A DNA stretch of 64,000 nt from Ariolimax columbianus (Eukaryota; Mollusca; Gastropoda; Stylommatophora; Arionidae), in contig JAVGWX010000004.1 in the NCBI GenBank assembly GCA_036924085.1, positions 44,160,293-44,224,292 of the forward strand. Reading direction: 5' to 3'. The translations under genes were made by a program, and so were the position numbers. The notes under the pieces are model-generated. The model saw nothing but the letters and a program-made list of their open reading frames with translations. It had not been told where the DNA came from and made no database searches. The stretch's first letter is position 1. Each line of letters opens with the position of its first letter. Below, piece by piece: positions 1 to 12,100 of the stretch.

Positions 1-1030
1 TTTGGACTGCAGCCCATCAAGTTCGATGGATATCCAGCGAGCCATGTCTGAACTCGGGAAGGCCAGGACTTGATGGGGTGGCAAAGGAAACTATAATTGC
101 AGATGTGAATAGGACTACCGATACATTGCAGGGATTGTTCCAAGGAATGTGGGGGGAGAAGAGAGTGTCTGCAGAATGAAAAGGACATCTAATTAAACTG
201 CAGAAGAAGGGAGATATGACCGATTGCGGCATTTATTAGGCGATTACATTGTTGTCAGTGCCAGGTAAGATATTCAACAGAATAATCTTGGACGGATTTA
301 AAAGGGGAAGTAGGGGGGGGGGGGGGTTCAAGCTCCGAGTTGAGTGGGTTGGGTTTCGCCGTGTAAGATAGTGCACATATCATATGGTTACTCGTCAAAG
401 TATAACAAAGTATTGAATATAAATAATTCCTATACGCAAATTATATAGACTGTGAAAGGGCGTTTGACGGTGTGTTTAGGGGTTCTCAATGGCGGTTGTT
501 TGGGACACTATGGAATACCACAGGGGTTCATGACCCTTGTGCTGAGTGTGTGCTATGATACAGTTGGTAGATTGGTACATGAATGAACGCTGATTGACAG
601 CTTCAGGGTGCTGACGTGGGTGAGACAAAGATGCCTTCTCTCTCATATCCTGTTCTTTTTGGTTTTGTATTGGAAAGCGAGGACACCAATCGAATGCAAA
701 AGAATTTGGTATCCAGTGGACCCTGTTGTCGCAATTGAAGAACCTGGACCATTAGATGGTACATTTGTCACACAGTCATAGGCCAGGCGTGGGTGAAACT
801 TGTTGGGTGCATAATCGATCGACCAGATTGGGACTGTGGGCTCCATGGGTTCAACACTGTTGACAGGGAACCAGTCATGCTGGAGGAAGAGCAGTTGGAG
901 GAAGTGTATATCGTTACCTATTTGGGCAGCACAATAGACACATCAGGAGATGCAGATGTAAGAAAGGTCAAAATTCACACCAACGATAGAATATTCCATA
1001 TCAGTGTCAAGTCGTCTCCAAAGCAGGTGA
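1..1030 (+). mobile_element. RTE-like non-LTR retrotransposon, decayed reverse transcriptase
   Basis: Translating by eye across several frames gives the usual order of an RTE-type reverse transcriptase. First comes GHLIKLQKKGD near 187, then ITLLSVPGKIFNRIILDGFK near 240-300, then HYGIPQGF near 505, a damaged RQRCLLS/ILFFLVL block near 625-670, and TYLGSTIDTSGDADV near 915-965 from the connection domain. Stops and frameshifts occur throughout, and a G run at 314-326 interrupts the palm region, so no enzyme can be made. The left end lies outside the window. Bases 1021-1190 continue open but match nothing I know. Confidence 0.8.
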
Positions 1031-1360
1031 CCAGCCAAGCGATGCTTTACCTCGTCTGCGTGGGTAACTGCAATCGTTCACCAATGACATTTGCCATATG
1101 TCGGTGTTGTGAAGGCCTTTCAGACGTTGGTTGTGAAGTGTGTGGTCAATCATACGCCTCTCGAGGGAGGCTTGGCTCACTCTGAGTTTGGAAACATAAT
1201 ATCTGCTCACAGAATGACTGATATGACGCTATTCTTCTGTTTGATTATCTGACCAGTATTTCTTCGTGATTTTTTCGATGACTTAATATCATAATTATGG
1301 CAGATAACCTTGGTGAAAGCAAAGAAGAAACTGCCCCAAAGCGTTGATTATCGAGCTCCT

Positions 1361-1362
1361 CC

Positions 1363-1410
<48 letters not shown>
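1361..1410. repeat. (CT)n microsatellite
   Basis: Nearly pure CT dinucleotide tract, with a few TTTCT interruptions at its left side. Confidence 0.95.
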
Positions 1411-1412
<2 letters not shown>

Positions 1413-1599
1413 CTATCCACTCCATCTCAGTTAGAAGCTAGTTAAATATTTTACCAAAATGTCGGCCATAAAGAACAATATTCTTATACTTCTTCGTTCA
1501 TCCTCAAATCAAGGTCCAGATTATTCCACTTTGTTTGTAAGGCTGTTTTATCTTAGTACATCTGTCTCATATCTGTATCGCGAGAACATTTTTGTTCTC

Positions 1600-2260
1600 T
1601 ATTTTAGTGTGAGCTTTCGGCTTTGTAAGATGTCTTCCAGGGTCACTGTATGCTCCACACATAGACACATGTCCAAATCCTAATTTTCTTGTAAAATGTT
1701 CTTTGATTCTATAATGCTCAGTTCTCAATCTAAAGATGACAACCTGCTCTTCTCTAATTAAATCATAGTAGTTGTCTTTTTTTCGAAAGAGGATTGAGGT
1801 GGGGTATTGCTGATAAGCCCGTTTTCTCCCGAAGTTGACTAATTATAGTCTTGACATAATTATAAGTGATGCTCATGTCTCGTGTCTGTTTGGGGTGAAG
1901 CTCCTGAACACTTTGCTAGTCTGTCTGCAACAACAACATCATTGCCTTTGAAATTGCCGTGGAAGGGGATACACTGAATGATTAACCTTGCTTGTTCTGC
2001 TGAGAGCTGATCGAGATCTCCATCTTTATATTGTTCTAGAGCTGATTTACATTAAATGACGAGGCATTAGTCAGGAATATTACGTTTTCGTGTTGGATAC
2101 CTTGATCTTGGATTATATGCTCAGCAGCAGCCTTAAGTGCGTCTACTTCAGTATAGAAGTTATTGGCGTATTACCGATTGTGATCATATGCTCGCGTATA
2201 AATTTGTTTGTTCGTCCATAAGATAAATGAGCAAAAACAATACTTCTCGATAGCTCTCTG
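1600..2260 (-). mobile_element. RNase H-bearing LINE relic, C-terminal part
   Basis: On the minus strand the region near 2180-1910 reads as a decayed RNase H domain: an acidic block TEVDALKAAAEHI, then a damaged form of the W-x-P-S-H-C-x-I-x-G-N motif followed by ADRL. Near 1740-1700 it continues with EEQVVIFRLRTEH, the start of the C-terminal region also seen in copies at 30.7, 40.8 and 63.3 kb. Stops break the frame. The open frame on the plus strand at 1459-1683 is only its antisense. Confidence 0.65.
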
Positions 2261-2911
2261 GTATTGGAAAACGCGTGACTCACGGTGAATGAAATTCGCT
2301 TAGAGACCCAAATGAATTAGGGCAGGGCGTGGGTAATGGTCATCCAAAGATAAACAGCATACATGCCTAAACTATGTAGCAGGGCTGAAAATTACATAGC
2401 TCTGAAAAGGGCCAAATTCGGAATAAACACGATATTTCAACAATCAAACATCCTTTTTTTTTTTGAAAAGTAAAATCAAACAGTTAATTGTGCCAGCTGG
2501 CAACACAAAATCGTTTCACAATTATCATTCACCTTCATATTTAGTTTTTATAATTTTATTCTTCTGACTTATTTGTGTTATACACTGTGTGCAAATATGT
2601 TTATCTGCGCACATTCAGTAAACGCTATTTGTAAAATATTTCAAACTATTTTTATGTTATTGAAAAAGTTGGAAATTTATAGTTTATATTTTAAAACGCA
2701 ATTATAAATCTAGCCACGTCAGAAAATATTCAGGAAGTAAAACTGGCAATGAGAAGGAGCAAAATTGTCAACATAAACATGATTCATACACAGTTCCATG
2801 ATGTCAATAAGCCTGCCAATGTTTTGATGATTCCTAGCAAAGGCGGAAATTTTTAGTTTGTTTACAAAAGTATGCGTATGAGTTATATCCATGTAAAACA
2901 AAATACCAAAA
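2261..2911. other. AT-rich flank upstream of the archaemetzincin gene
   Basis: I see no gene or recognisable repeat here. The stretch is AT-rich, and an in-frame TAA at 2894-2896 lies 18 bases before the archaemetzincin start codon. The promoter should lie here, but I could not place a convincing core element. Confidence 0.5.
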
Positions 2912-3179
2912 ATGGGCCAAAGTGAAACAAAAATTGTTGACCTGGACGGCGAAACATCGCCGAGTCACAGTGAAACTGAAAACAGAAGTTGTAAAGATGA
3001 CGATGCTTCCAGCAGTACCAGTTGTCTCAGTACACCTACTGCGAGGCTACCGAAGTCATTAGACGACAATGTGGGAACTGTTTCAGAAGCTAGTGACAGT
3101 GTCAGTGTGACAGAGTTGGAGAGGGGGAAAGCAAAAAGTTTGAAAATGATTGTCAAGAAAGATCTTGATTACCTTATTG
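2912..3179 (+). CDS. Archaemetzincin exon 1
   Basis: 89 codons plus one base, ending at the donor ttattG|GTAGGT. It encodes the start MGQSETKIVDLDGE, then a Ser/Thr-rich, probably disordered stretch, and KSLKMIVKKDLDYL. No signal peptide is visible, which fits a cytosolic or nuclear protein. Confidence 0.8.
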
Positions 3180-6100
3180 GTAGGTTTCTAAGAAACTTTC
3201 TACTACTTTAATCGTTATTTATTATTAAAATACAGTGTTAGACTTATTATTAATTATTAAGCTAATTTGTTATTACTTATTATTACACACTGGCGGAGAC
3301 TTGAAAGAAATAGGTGACAAAATATGTGTGGTTTGACACTGGTTATGTTCGTTTTAGGACAGTTTCATATAACAGTAACACCCTTCTTAGCTTTATCAAA
3401 TCTTTTAAAAATTGTTATTGTATATTTAATTTAGGTCTATTGCGATATTGGTATTCAGATTGTGATGGTCAAGTCAACTAGTGTATGTAATTTATTTGGA
3501 TTTTGCAAAGGACTTTGAAAGAGTACCTCATCAAAGATTGTTTTGGAAGTTGCAATCATGATATGGTATAGGTGGGGGAGTTGTCAATTGATAAAAAAAA
3601 GGGGATGTCTGTAGAGAGTTAGCATAAATAAGGAGTACTCCGAGTTGTGTGAGATAATAAGTGCCACAGGGATTGGTGTTGGAACCAATTTTGTTCTTGA
3701 CATATATTAATGAATTGGACAATGATATTGAGGCCAATTTTTGCAAAATTAGCGGATGACACAGAACTATGTGGCAGGGTCTCATCTCAGGCAGAGGTGA
3801 ATCTCTTGAGATAAGATTTATATAAGATTAAAAAATGGTCTTCGAGCTGGCAGATAGATTTTAATGTACATACATGTACAGTCATCCACATGGGAAGATC
3901 CAATAAGGATATAACGGGAGAGAACAATATTAGGAAGATAGAAAAGGAAAGGACCTAAATATTATAATAGATCATACAGGTAAAGTGTGTGAGAAAGTCC
4001 AAGTGACAGTGAAAAAGACTAATGCAATGATGGGTATGATAAAAAGAAATATTAAACATAGGAGCAAGGACAAGGTTGTTAAGTGATAGTTACAACAACA
4101 AAATCCCGCTTTTACTTCTCGGACTGAACCGGTACCCATTTAAGGCTAGGTCGACCCGGGAGCCATTGCAGTCTGAATGAAAATTTCCGCATCAACTGGG
4201 GAATAAACCCAGGACCACTCAGATGCGAAGCCAACGCGCAAATCACTGCGCTATGCTAAGTGGTAGTCCTGCTGTATAAAGCATTAGTTAGACCTAGATT
4301 GGAGTACTGTGTTCAGGTGTTAAGTCCTTATCATATAGTGGATATAAACATGCTAGAAAGGATACAAAGAAGAGCTACTAAACTGATATTGGGATACCAG
4401 AATTATAGATCTGTCCAGGGATATAGTTCTATCTTTGATTTTTATGAATTTTTATGCACCACTATTTTTGTTTTATAATAGGAAATCTGGAAAAACTGCC
4501 AGAGTCAGCTCGCAAATTGTTCGATGTGGCCAAGTTATATCTCACCACAGAGTCTTCTAGCAGCAATAATGAGAAGGATTTTACCTCATTATTTCAGGCC
4601 TTGCCAGAACCTACAGCAGGTACTGAGAGCATGATAGTCTGTAAAAGATTTGTTGTGCTGAAAGGAAATCTTTTTGTTGTTAAAAAAAATTTTAAATTGT
4701 TAAATTACATTGTTGTGAAAGCGGTCAGGGTCACTAAAAGAGCACTAAAGTAGACAGTTAAAAATGAAGAAATCTAACAGAAAGTGGAAATTCATGCATG
4801 GTAATTATAGACAGATAGTTTCATCTTGCAAGAAGACTTCCAAACTTACCTGCTGTACAATCTATAATATCAAACAGCAGGATTTCAAAGCAAGAGAAAG
4901 TCCAAGGAAAAGATGTATTGATGGTACTAAAAAGTAATACATAATTTGAAAATAACAACATCCATACAGAGGTCACACGGAAAAAGATTGGCTAGTATAA
5001 TTTTTTATTTTTAACCTATGATCTAAAAAGTAAAGATAGTCCCAGAGCAAACACTGCTGTCAAAGATGAAGTGTTAGAGACTTCTTCAAATACAGTTTAA
5101 TTGTGAGGTGGTCAGTTCCCTTTCTTGCTGCCTTTTTCTTCCCTAACAGCAAGTCAGGTACTCATTTACAGCTGGGTCATCTAGAGTGTACCGGTAGAAA
5201 CCTGTACCTTTGCATTGAAAAGAGTGTGCTCTACAACTACACTATTCAAAGACTCCTATCATCTAGCAAACCATTTCATTGTGATCAATAGACTTCTATA
5301 TTGTATACATGTTAGCTGACTTCAGAAATCTTACTACTTTAACTTTTCTATTGAATCATTCAAATCTGTCAGTCAAGCAAAGTCTATCACTCCTCTCAGT
5401 GCATAAACTATGTTTACTCTTTTGTGAGCCCTGAAAAATAAGTTGTGACGGGTTGTAGTAGCTTTCCTCACATCCCGAGTGTGCTGATAAAGTTGGATCG
5501 CAGTTCTCCAGACGGTTGTCCTATGCTTGGTTTCATCTGCATGACACTCACTTCTGCGGGGATCATGTCGATCCACATCTTGTCAGCCAGACTGCCTTGA
5601 AAACAGTATCCTTCCAGGGAATATTACATGGAAGAGAGATAGTGGTCTTGGTCAGTGTATTATGACTGACCCTGCCACGACATTCTGGTCAGTATTTTGT
5701 GCATGACTGAACTATCGTCGCAGTTCCCTGCATAGAACATTAACCACATCTCATCAGCATACATGGTCCTGTGCTATTTTTTCTGCCTCTCTCCAGGTGT
5801 AATCAATGTTCCCTCTTACATTCTCTTCTCTATGTATTTCTAGGTCTGCCTCTCTTTCTCTTCCCTTGAGGATTCCATGTGAGAGCCTGCCTAGCTATGT
5901 TGGATGGTGTCTTCCTTAGGGAATGTCCAATCCAGCTCATTTGCGTTTCTTTTTTTGTTGTTACAATGGCTGTACATTGGCTCCTTTGCCACAATTCTTT
6001 TTTCAGGTCAAGTCAAGTCATCCCGTAACCGGTGAGGTCGTTGGGGCGCACATGAAGACATCCTCACAACTCCACGCCATCCCTCTCTGTCAGATGCTGT

Positions 6101-9100
6101 TGCCTGTGACTCTTCTTTCTACACCATAAAATTCCACTTCATCCCATTATCCTTCGTAGGCATCTGTTAAACAAGGACTAGAATCTTTGTTATATAGCCT
6201 TGTTTCGACTCCATACAGTAGTACCGACTTGACAATAGCTTGGAAAATTCTAACTTTGGTGTGAATCTTGGTTTCTCTGGATCTCCATATGTTGTTTAGT
6301 ATCTGGAATGTCATTCTTGCCTTTCCAATTTTGGTCATTACATCTGCTTTTGTATCGAATACCGTGTCAATTATTCTGTCCAAATAGATAAAAGCATCCA
6401 CCTCTTTGTTGATCTGGTTAATTTTAAGGAGTTTAGATTTTTTCATGTTGATATTTAGTCCCAATTTGGCTGATTGTTCTTTTAGCCTGTCAATTTCTCT
6501 TGCGTTTGGCTATGGCTGTGACAAAAGAGCCAGGTCATCTGCATAATCCATGTCCTCTGAATTCAACCATAGTACACTGAATACAAGTTATTTCCATCGT
6601 TTTATGTTTTTATTAGTCAATCGATATTCAACAAAAGCAGGAAGGGGGAGAAAAGCCATTCATGTATCATCTCTGTTCGCACACCGAATTCAGTCAGTGC
6701 CCCCTCATGTACCACTCTGCTAACTGTATCTTTATACATACCTTATATAGGGGTTTTATGTACTCTTATTCCATAGTTTTTCAACAGTTGTCAAAGAGTA
6801 TGTTGATCCACTGTCAAACACCTGTTTGTTGTCTTTATAGAATTGGTGTGTAGAGATTTAAAAGTTCCAAATGTTTTATAAATGAATGCTTGAGGCGTGA
6901 AAGGTTTGGACAGTCTTGAATTGTTGATAAGGGAAAACAAAATACATGTCTCTGTGTTTAGATATGCCAAATCAGAAAAGATCACTAGCTAGAAGTTTAA
7001 TAGTGAGTGAACAATCTTGAAAGATGGAACAAATCACATGTTAGAGATGCTAGGTAGAAAGTAACTCATCTGCTCTTTAGTTGATATGTTGCCCAACCTG
7101 ACAAAGGCAACAGAGATGCCTGTCAGGAAATTTGAAAGGCATCTTAGACGCAGTGTCATGGAAGAGGCTTATGTAGACCTTAACACCACAGCGGAGGTTG
7201 CAAATTATAGCTTATGTGCCAGCAACAACACTGCTCCAGGTCCTGATGGAATACAGTATTGCCACATCAAGCAGTTGAATGAGACAGAGATAAGAAGTAT
7301 GGTGAAGGAGTTCAGTGACACTATAGAGAAGGCATCTGTGCCTGAGGACTGGCTTCATAGCTATCTGTGCTCACTGCTTAAACCTGGTAAGGACTCCTCA
7401 CTTCTCAGCAGCTATTGAATAATTACCATGCAGAATGTATATGGCAAATTGCTCGAGAAGATAGTGGCTAGGAAAATAATGGCATATCTTGAACTGGAGC
7501 ACATCCAACCCGATACACTGGGCAGCTATAGAACAGTGAAGTAGACCTGGGGCAACGCTGGAACTTTTGCATTTTGTTTGTTGCGTTCGCCTTATTTATC
7601 TATTCCCCAAGGCGTGTGTGCGTTACACTGTGGTTTTTATTTTGCGCCTGTCGGCCCAGTGCATCCGACTTCAGCATGCATTTTATGTAAGGGTCTGCTT
7701 CCTCCTGCATTTTCTAAGGGTTTGCTTCCCCGGGGTAACGGCCGGTGCTGTGATGGGGATCGAACCCAGCACCTTCTGGTTGTGAGCCGTGCCACTTAAC
7801 CACTAGGCCACGCCGTCCCCCGAACTTTTGCATTTTATATGTATGAGAGATATCAGTCAAAGCAAGAAACAGTCGCGGTGGCACTTGACCTGGAAGACAC
7901 ATACAACCATGTCGATTTTGGAACGTTAATTACATGTCCGAAGCAGTGTAGTTTAAACCCGTGGCTGGTTAATTGAATATCAGCTGCCCTGATGGAAAGA
8001 ACAGTTGTGCTACTCTTGGGATTGTGGACATCAGAACCGAGGTGAATATGTCCAGGGCTGCCTCAAGGGTCTCCACTCTCACTGGTCCTGTTCAACATCT
8101 ACACAGTAAAAGTGGCCAATATTCAACTCACATGGACAGGACGAACGTTGACATTTGCCGATGACATCCTAACGTACAGGACTGGCTCAGACAGGCAAGA
8201 GTTGGTCAAAGACATCCAGGAAACCTTGCAAGCAATCTCACAGTAGTGCAGCGACTCAAGTTCCAAGATCAATCTGAACAAGGCCTGCTTGATGTGCTCT
8301 TTGAATAATTCCATAGTAAAGGCTGAACTTCTAGGCATCACTTTTGATGGTTGCACCATTAACAGGTGTGACAGGCTGAAATACCTCAGAGTGACATTTG
8401 ATCACAGTCTCTCCTGATGTACATCCGTCACAAGTGATGAAGACCACTCTCTTTGTTCAGCTGTGTGGACAGTCTTTTCTCTTACTGTGTCCGCTGAAAT
8501 GGGCGACCTGTGCGGTGATTTGGATTAAAGTGCGGAAGAAACTGCACCTTTTGTCAACCTCACTCTCTGGCCATGGCAAGATATTTATCGAGGCAACTGG
8601 AGATAGCATAGTATGCAGATTTTTCATCAGGGTTTACTCCCGAAGCCTTTCCCGTAAATAGGTCCGCAAGGCAGCGGAGGGGGAATGACATCTAACATTG
8701 TGTGTCGTGCCTTTTCCATAACCCCAAGAGGTCGTAGGGACATTACTCAACGTGTGAGTGAGTCTGGCATCTCTTTCCGGTTGTGTTCAGTTCATTATAG
8801 TCCTGTCAAAATTTCTGACATGCCAATTTCGTGAAGTTCAGTCGTGTGAACTAGGATATGAAATACGACACAGGTTTAAGCGCAGTGCCATTCATATAGC
8901 CGATGTCCAGATAAGGATAATTGGACGGAAGAAATCACAAAAGACGAACTAAATAATCAGTACAAATGGAAAACAATATCACATTTCCATGAACACAAGT
9001 GTAAGTCGTCGACAAGTGTGAATTCCAGGCAAATCTGTGGTCTGACAAAATCCATAATGAACCAAAACAGTAGACCAATGTAGACCCGCAGCCAGTTATG

Positions 9101-12100
9101 ACGCCATCTTTGTTGCTAATCAGTATACCTATATAATAAAATATACCTCCTTGTTGAAGACCATACTGGAAGGTATGTGGAAGGCAGTCGTTCAAGGGGC
9201 AGACAACGCTTTAAGTAGGTGGATAACATCAGGAGATGGACTGGAAAAAGCTTCTCAGATTGCACAATTAAGGCAAGAGATAGAGTGCATTGAAGATCCA
9301 TTGCAGCCGACCTTCAATGCAGAGATAGCACCTGAACTGAACTGAACACAGTCCCTCCTATAATTGCCATGTTGACCATATCGTACAAAGATGTAAGCGA
9401 GGGCTAGGAGCACTTAAGACCATGGCTGCTGCCAACTTGGAACAACGCCTCCTGTTCATCCTATTCTGTTAGGTCGTGTTGTCTGTTATCGATTGCGGAC
9501 TAGGCATCCTCACACTATCAAGAACTGTGAAAGGTATGTGACTGATTCTGGGCTGCACTAGAGATACCCTGATTGTGATGATGCGGTACATGTTGGGATT
9601 GTTATCGGTGACATCCAGATATAAACTGGCACAAGTCAAAGCCTATATGCGTGTCATCACAGACGGCACCCTTTGTACAGTAGTATCTCAGACATCAAGA
9701 ATCAAGAGAGGTGCGTCATGGATGGCACAGGCAGTGACAGCAATTTGAACACGTCACTTCAGCTGAGAAGATAGGCAAAGGGGAAGAATGGGTCTACACT
9801 GGTGATATAATGACAGAGTACCAGAGAGTCATCATAACCTTACGCAAGAAATGTAGAGAATGGATCAATGGGAGAGCAGAGCACGAGGTGAATCAGCTGA
9901 TAACTGAGAATACACAGGAGAGTAATGCCGCCATATACACCGACGGATCAGTGCTGCGCAGTGGGACATCAGGCAGGGGTTTCTCGTCTAGAGTGAGAGA
10001 ATAGATCGTTGCTGAGCGCAGTAGGGCGTATATCTCAACCACCAGTTTGAGAATGGAGATGGAAGCAGTGACCTCAACATTGAAATGGATATCTGAGACT
10101 TCTATAACAAGGACAGTCATCGTGACAGACGAACAAGCTGTACTTCAGAAGGTACAGAAGGGATGGCTTAGGTACGAATGGATAGCAGCCGTTGAGGCCT
10201 CAAACCTCCAGGGATTGACAGGGATCTACTGTTCTGCTCATGCTGGGGTTCAGAGCAATGAAACAGCTGACATCTTGGCTTCACAAGCTCCCATCATGGG
10301 CACATTAGTGATAGATAGAAGTGACATTTTGAAATCAATCAGTGACCGCCTGCTAGATGAGGACACCACAATAGATAAAGCAACAATCCACAGACTGCAA
10401 AGTTTTGACATTAAACAAGGTTCGAGCAGAGTATGGTGCATGAGAGGACGGAGCAGGAGGGCGTACAACCAGCAAGCTACAGGGAACATCAGCACCCACA
10501 CCCTACATCATTTGATGAGAGAGACTGAGTACCTATGGGGATGACCGGAGTACAGTGATGTCAATTCTTAGAAACAGATCACCTGGTCTGTAATTCTACA
10601 TGAACCGTAACATTTTTAAGAGCATGTGGTCATCACAGCACTTTGCTTCCTAGCAGAAAGTCTGTACCAAAGAATTAATGTTCTCTTGTAGCTATGGTTT
10701 CAGTGACATCATTCTTTACCTTTTGAAGTCACCAGCCTCTTGCACATCCCTATTAGTTGTCTTTAATGACAAGGCTCAAATGATCCTATTTTTTTCTAAA
10801 CCATAAGAGGCCCTGAAACCCACACATGGGTTTTCAATCTGACTTACTTCCTGTGTCCTGGGCACCTTGTCAGACTTCATGCTTCCAGTGTTCAACCACA
10901 TGGATTGCCTTGTCGTTTTCCCTCAAGATCTCATCCATATTGCATGTTTTCAAACGATTTGGGCAGATCATCAGGTGGTCTGGGTCTTTTGTTGAGAGTC
11001 CTTCACTGTTGATTGAAAACAAGACAGCTGTTTTATGATCCATGATGCTTCAGTGGTGCAAGAATTGGCCGACTGAAAAGTAGTTTCCAGGGGATGTCCG
11101 AATGCTGTGTTAATTACATTCTACTTGGAGACTCCTTTCACATCCTCCAATCTTAGAATCTGCAAAATATGTATGTCCATCTGCTACTAGTTATATTGAT
11201 AACATATCTTGTATCATTTTATTCTGTTTCAGCAAAGGATGTTTCATCAGGTGCTCAAAAAGAAGTAACAGAGACAACAAGCTTGAAGTATCCCGACAAA
11301 TTATTTGTACCACTGAAAAAGTCAGCTCCTCTTCATTATGCACAGACATACATCCAGTGGAAATCCGCTCAAGACCTCAAAAATGTTTATGCTTTCTGTT
11401 TGCCCAAGAGGAGAACAATATACCTCCAGCCCATAGATGAGTTCCCAGATTTTCTCACCAAGTTTAGCTTGCAAACACATCATCTAAAGCTAAACTTATT
11501 TGAAACTTTGCAAGGATTTGCCCAGATATTTTTCTCTGGGTTGGAAGTGCTTATCAGGCCTCCTGTGTTAGTAGAGGAGAATGGATGGCGAGTTCGGTCA
11601 AGATACCATGCCTCTACAGACGAAATGCAGTATTGTGTGAATGACCTATACCCTCTGTTACAAGGCATACTACCTGGTGATGGTGTGTGTATTGCTGGCA
11701 TAATCTGGACAGATATTTACCCTGAGGGTTACAACTTTGTGCTTGGAGAAGCCTCATCTAGACACCAGGCAGCAGTGATAAGTTTTGGCAGGTTTGAGCC
11801 TATAGGCTTTGATAAAAGCAACCACTCAGATGTGACTGAGGTAGATGGCACCCTTATATGGAAGCTACTAAAGGTGAGATGGTTGGGATTTGATTTGCTC
11901 TCTATCATTTTTGTGTAAACTTAAATTAATTGTTTTACAGTTACCAGGGACTTAAATTGGAGCAAATAATAGTAACACTATAACCTGCCAGGCATGTCAT
12001 AAGAGGGGACTCAGTAGGGTTGTGTATGGGGCTGGTTACTCCATCCTATAGAAACTTTAATCCACAAAAAACTTCAACAGATTTAGACAGGTCAGTGTTC

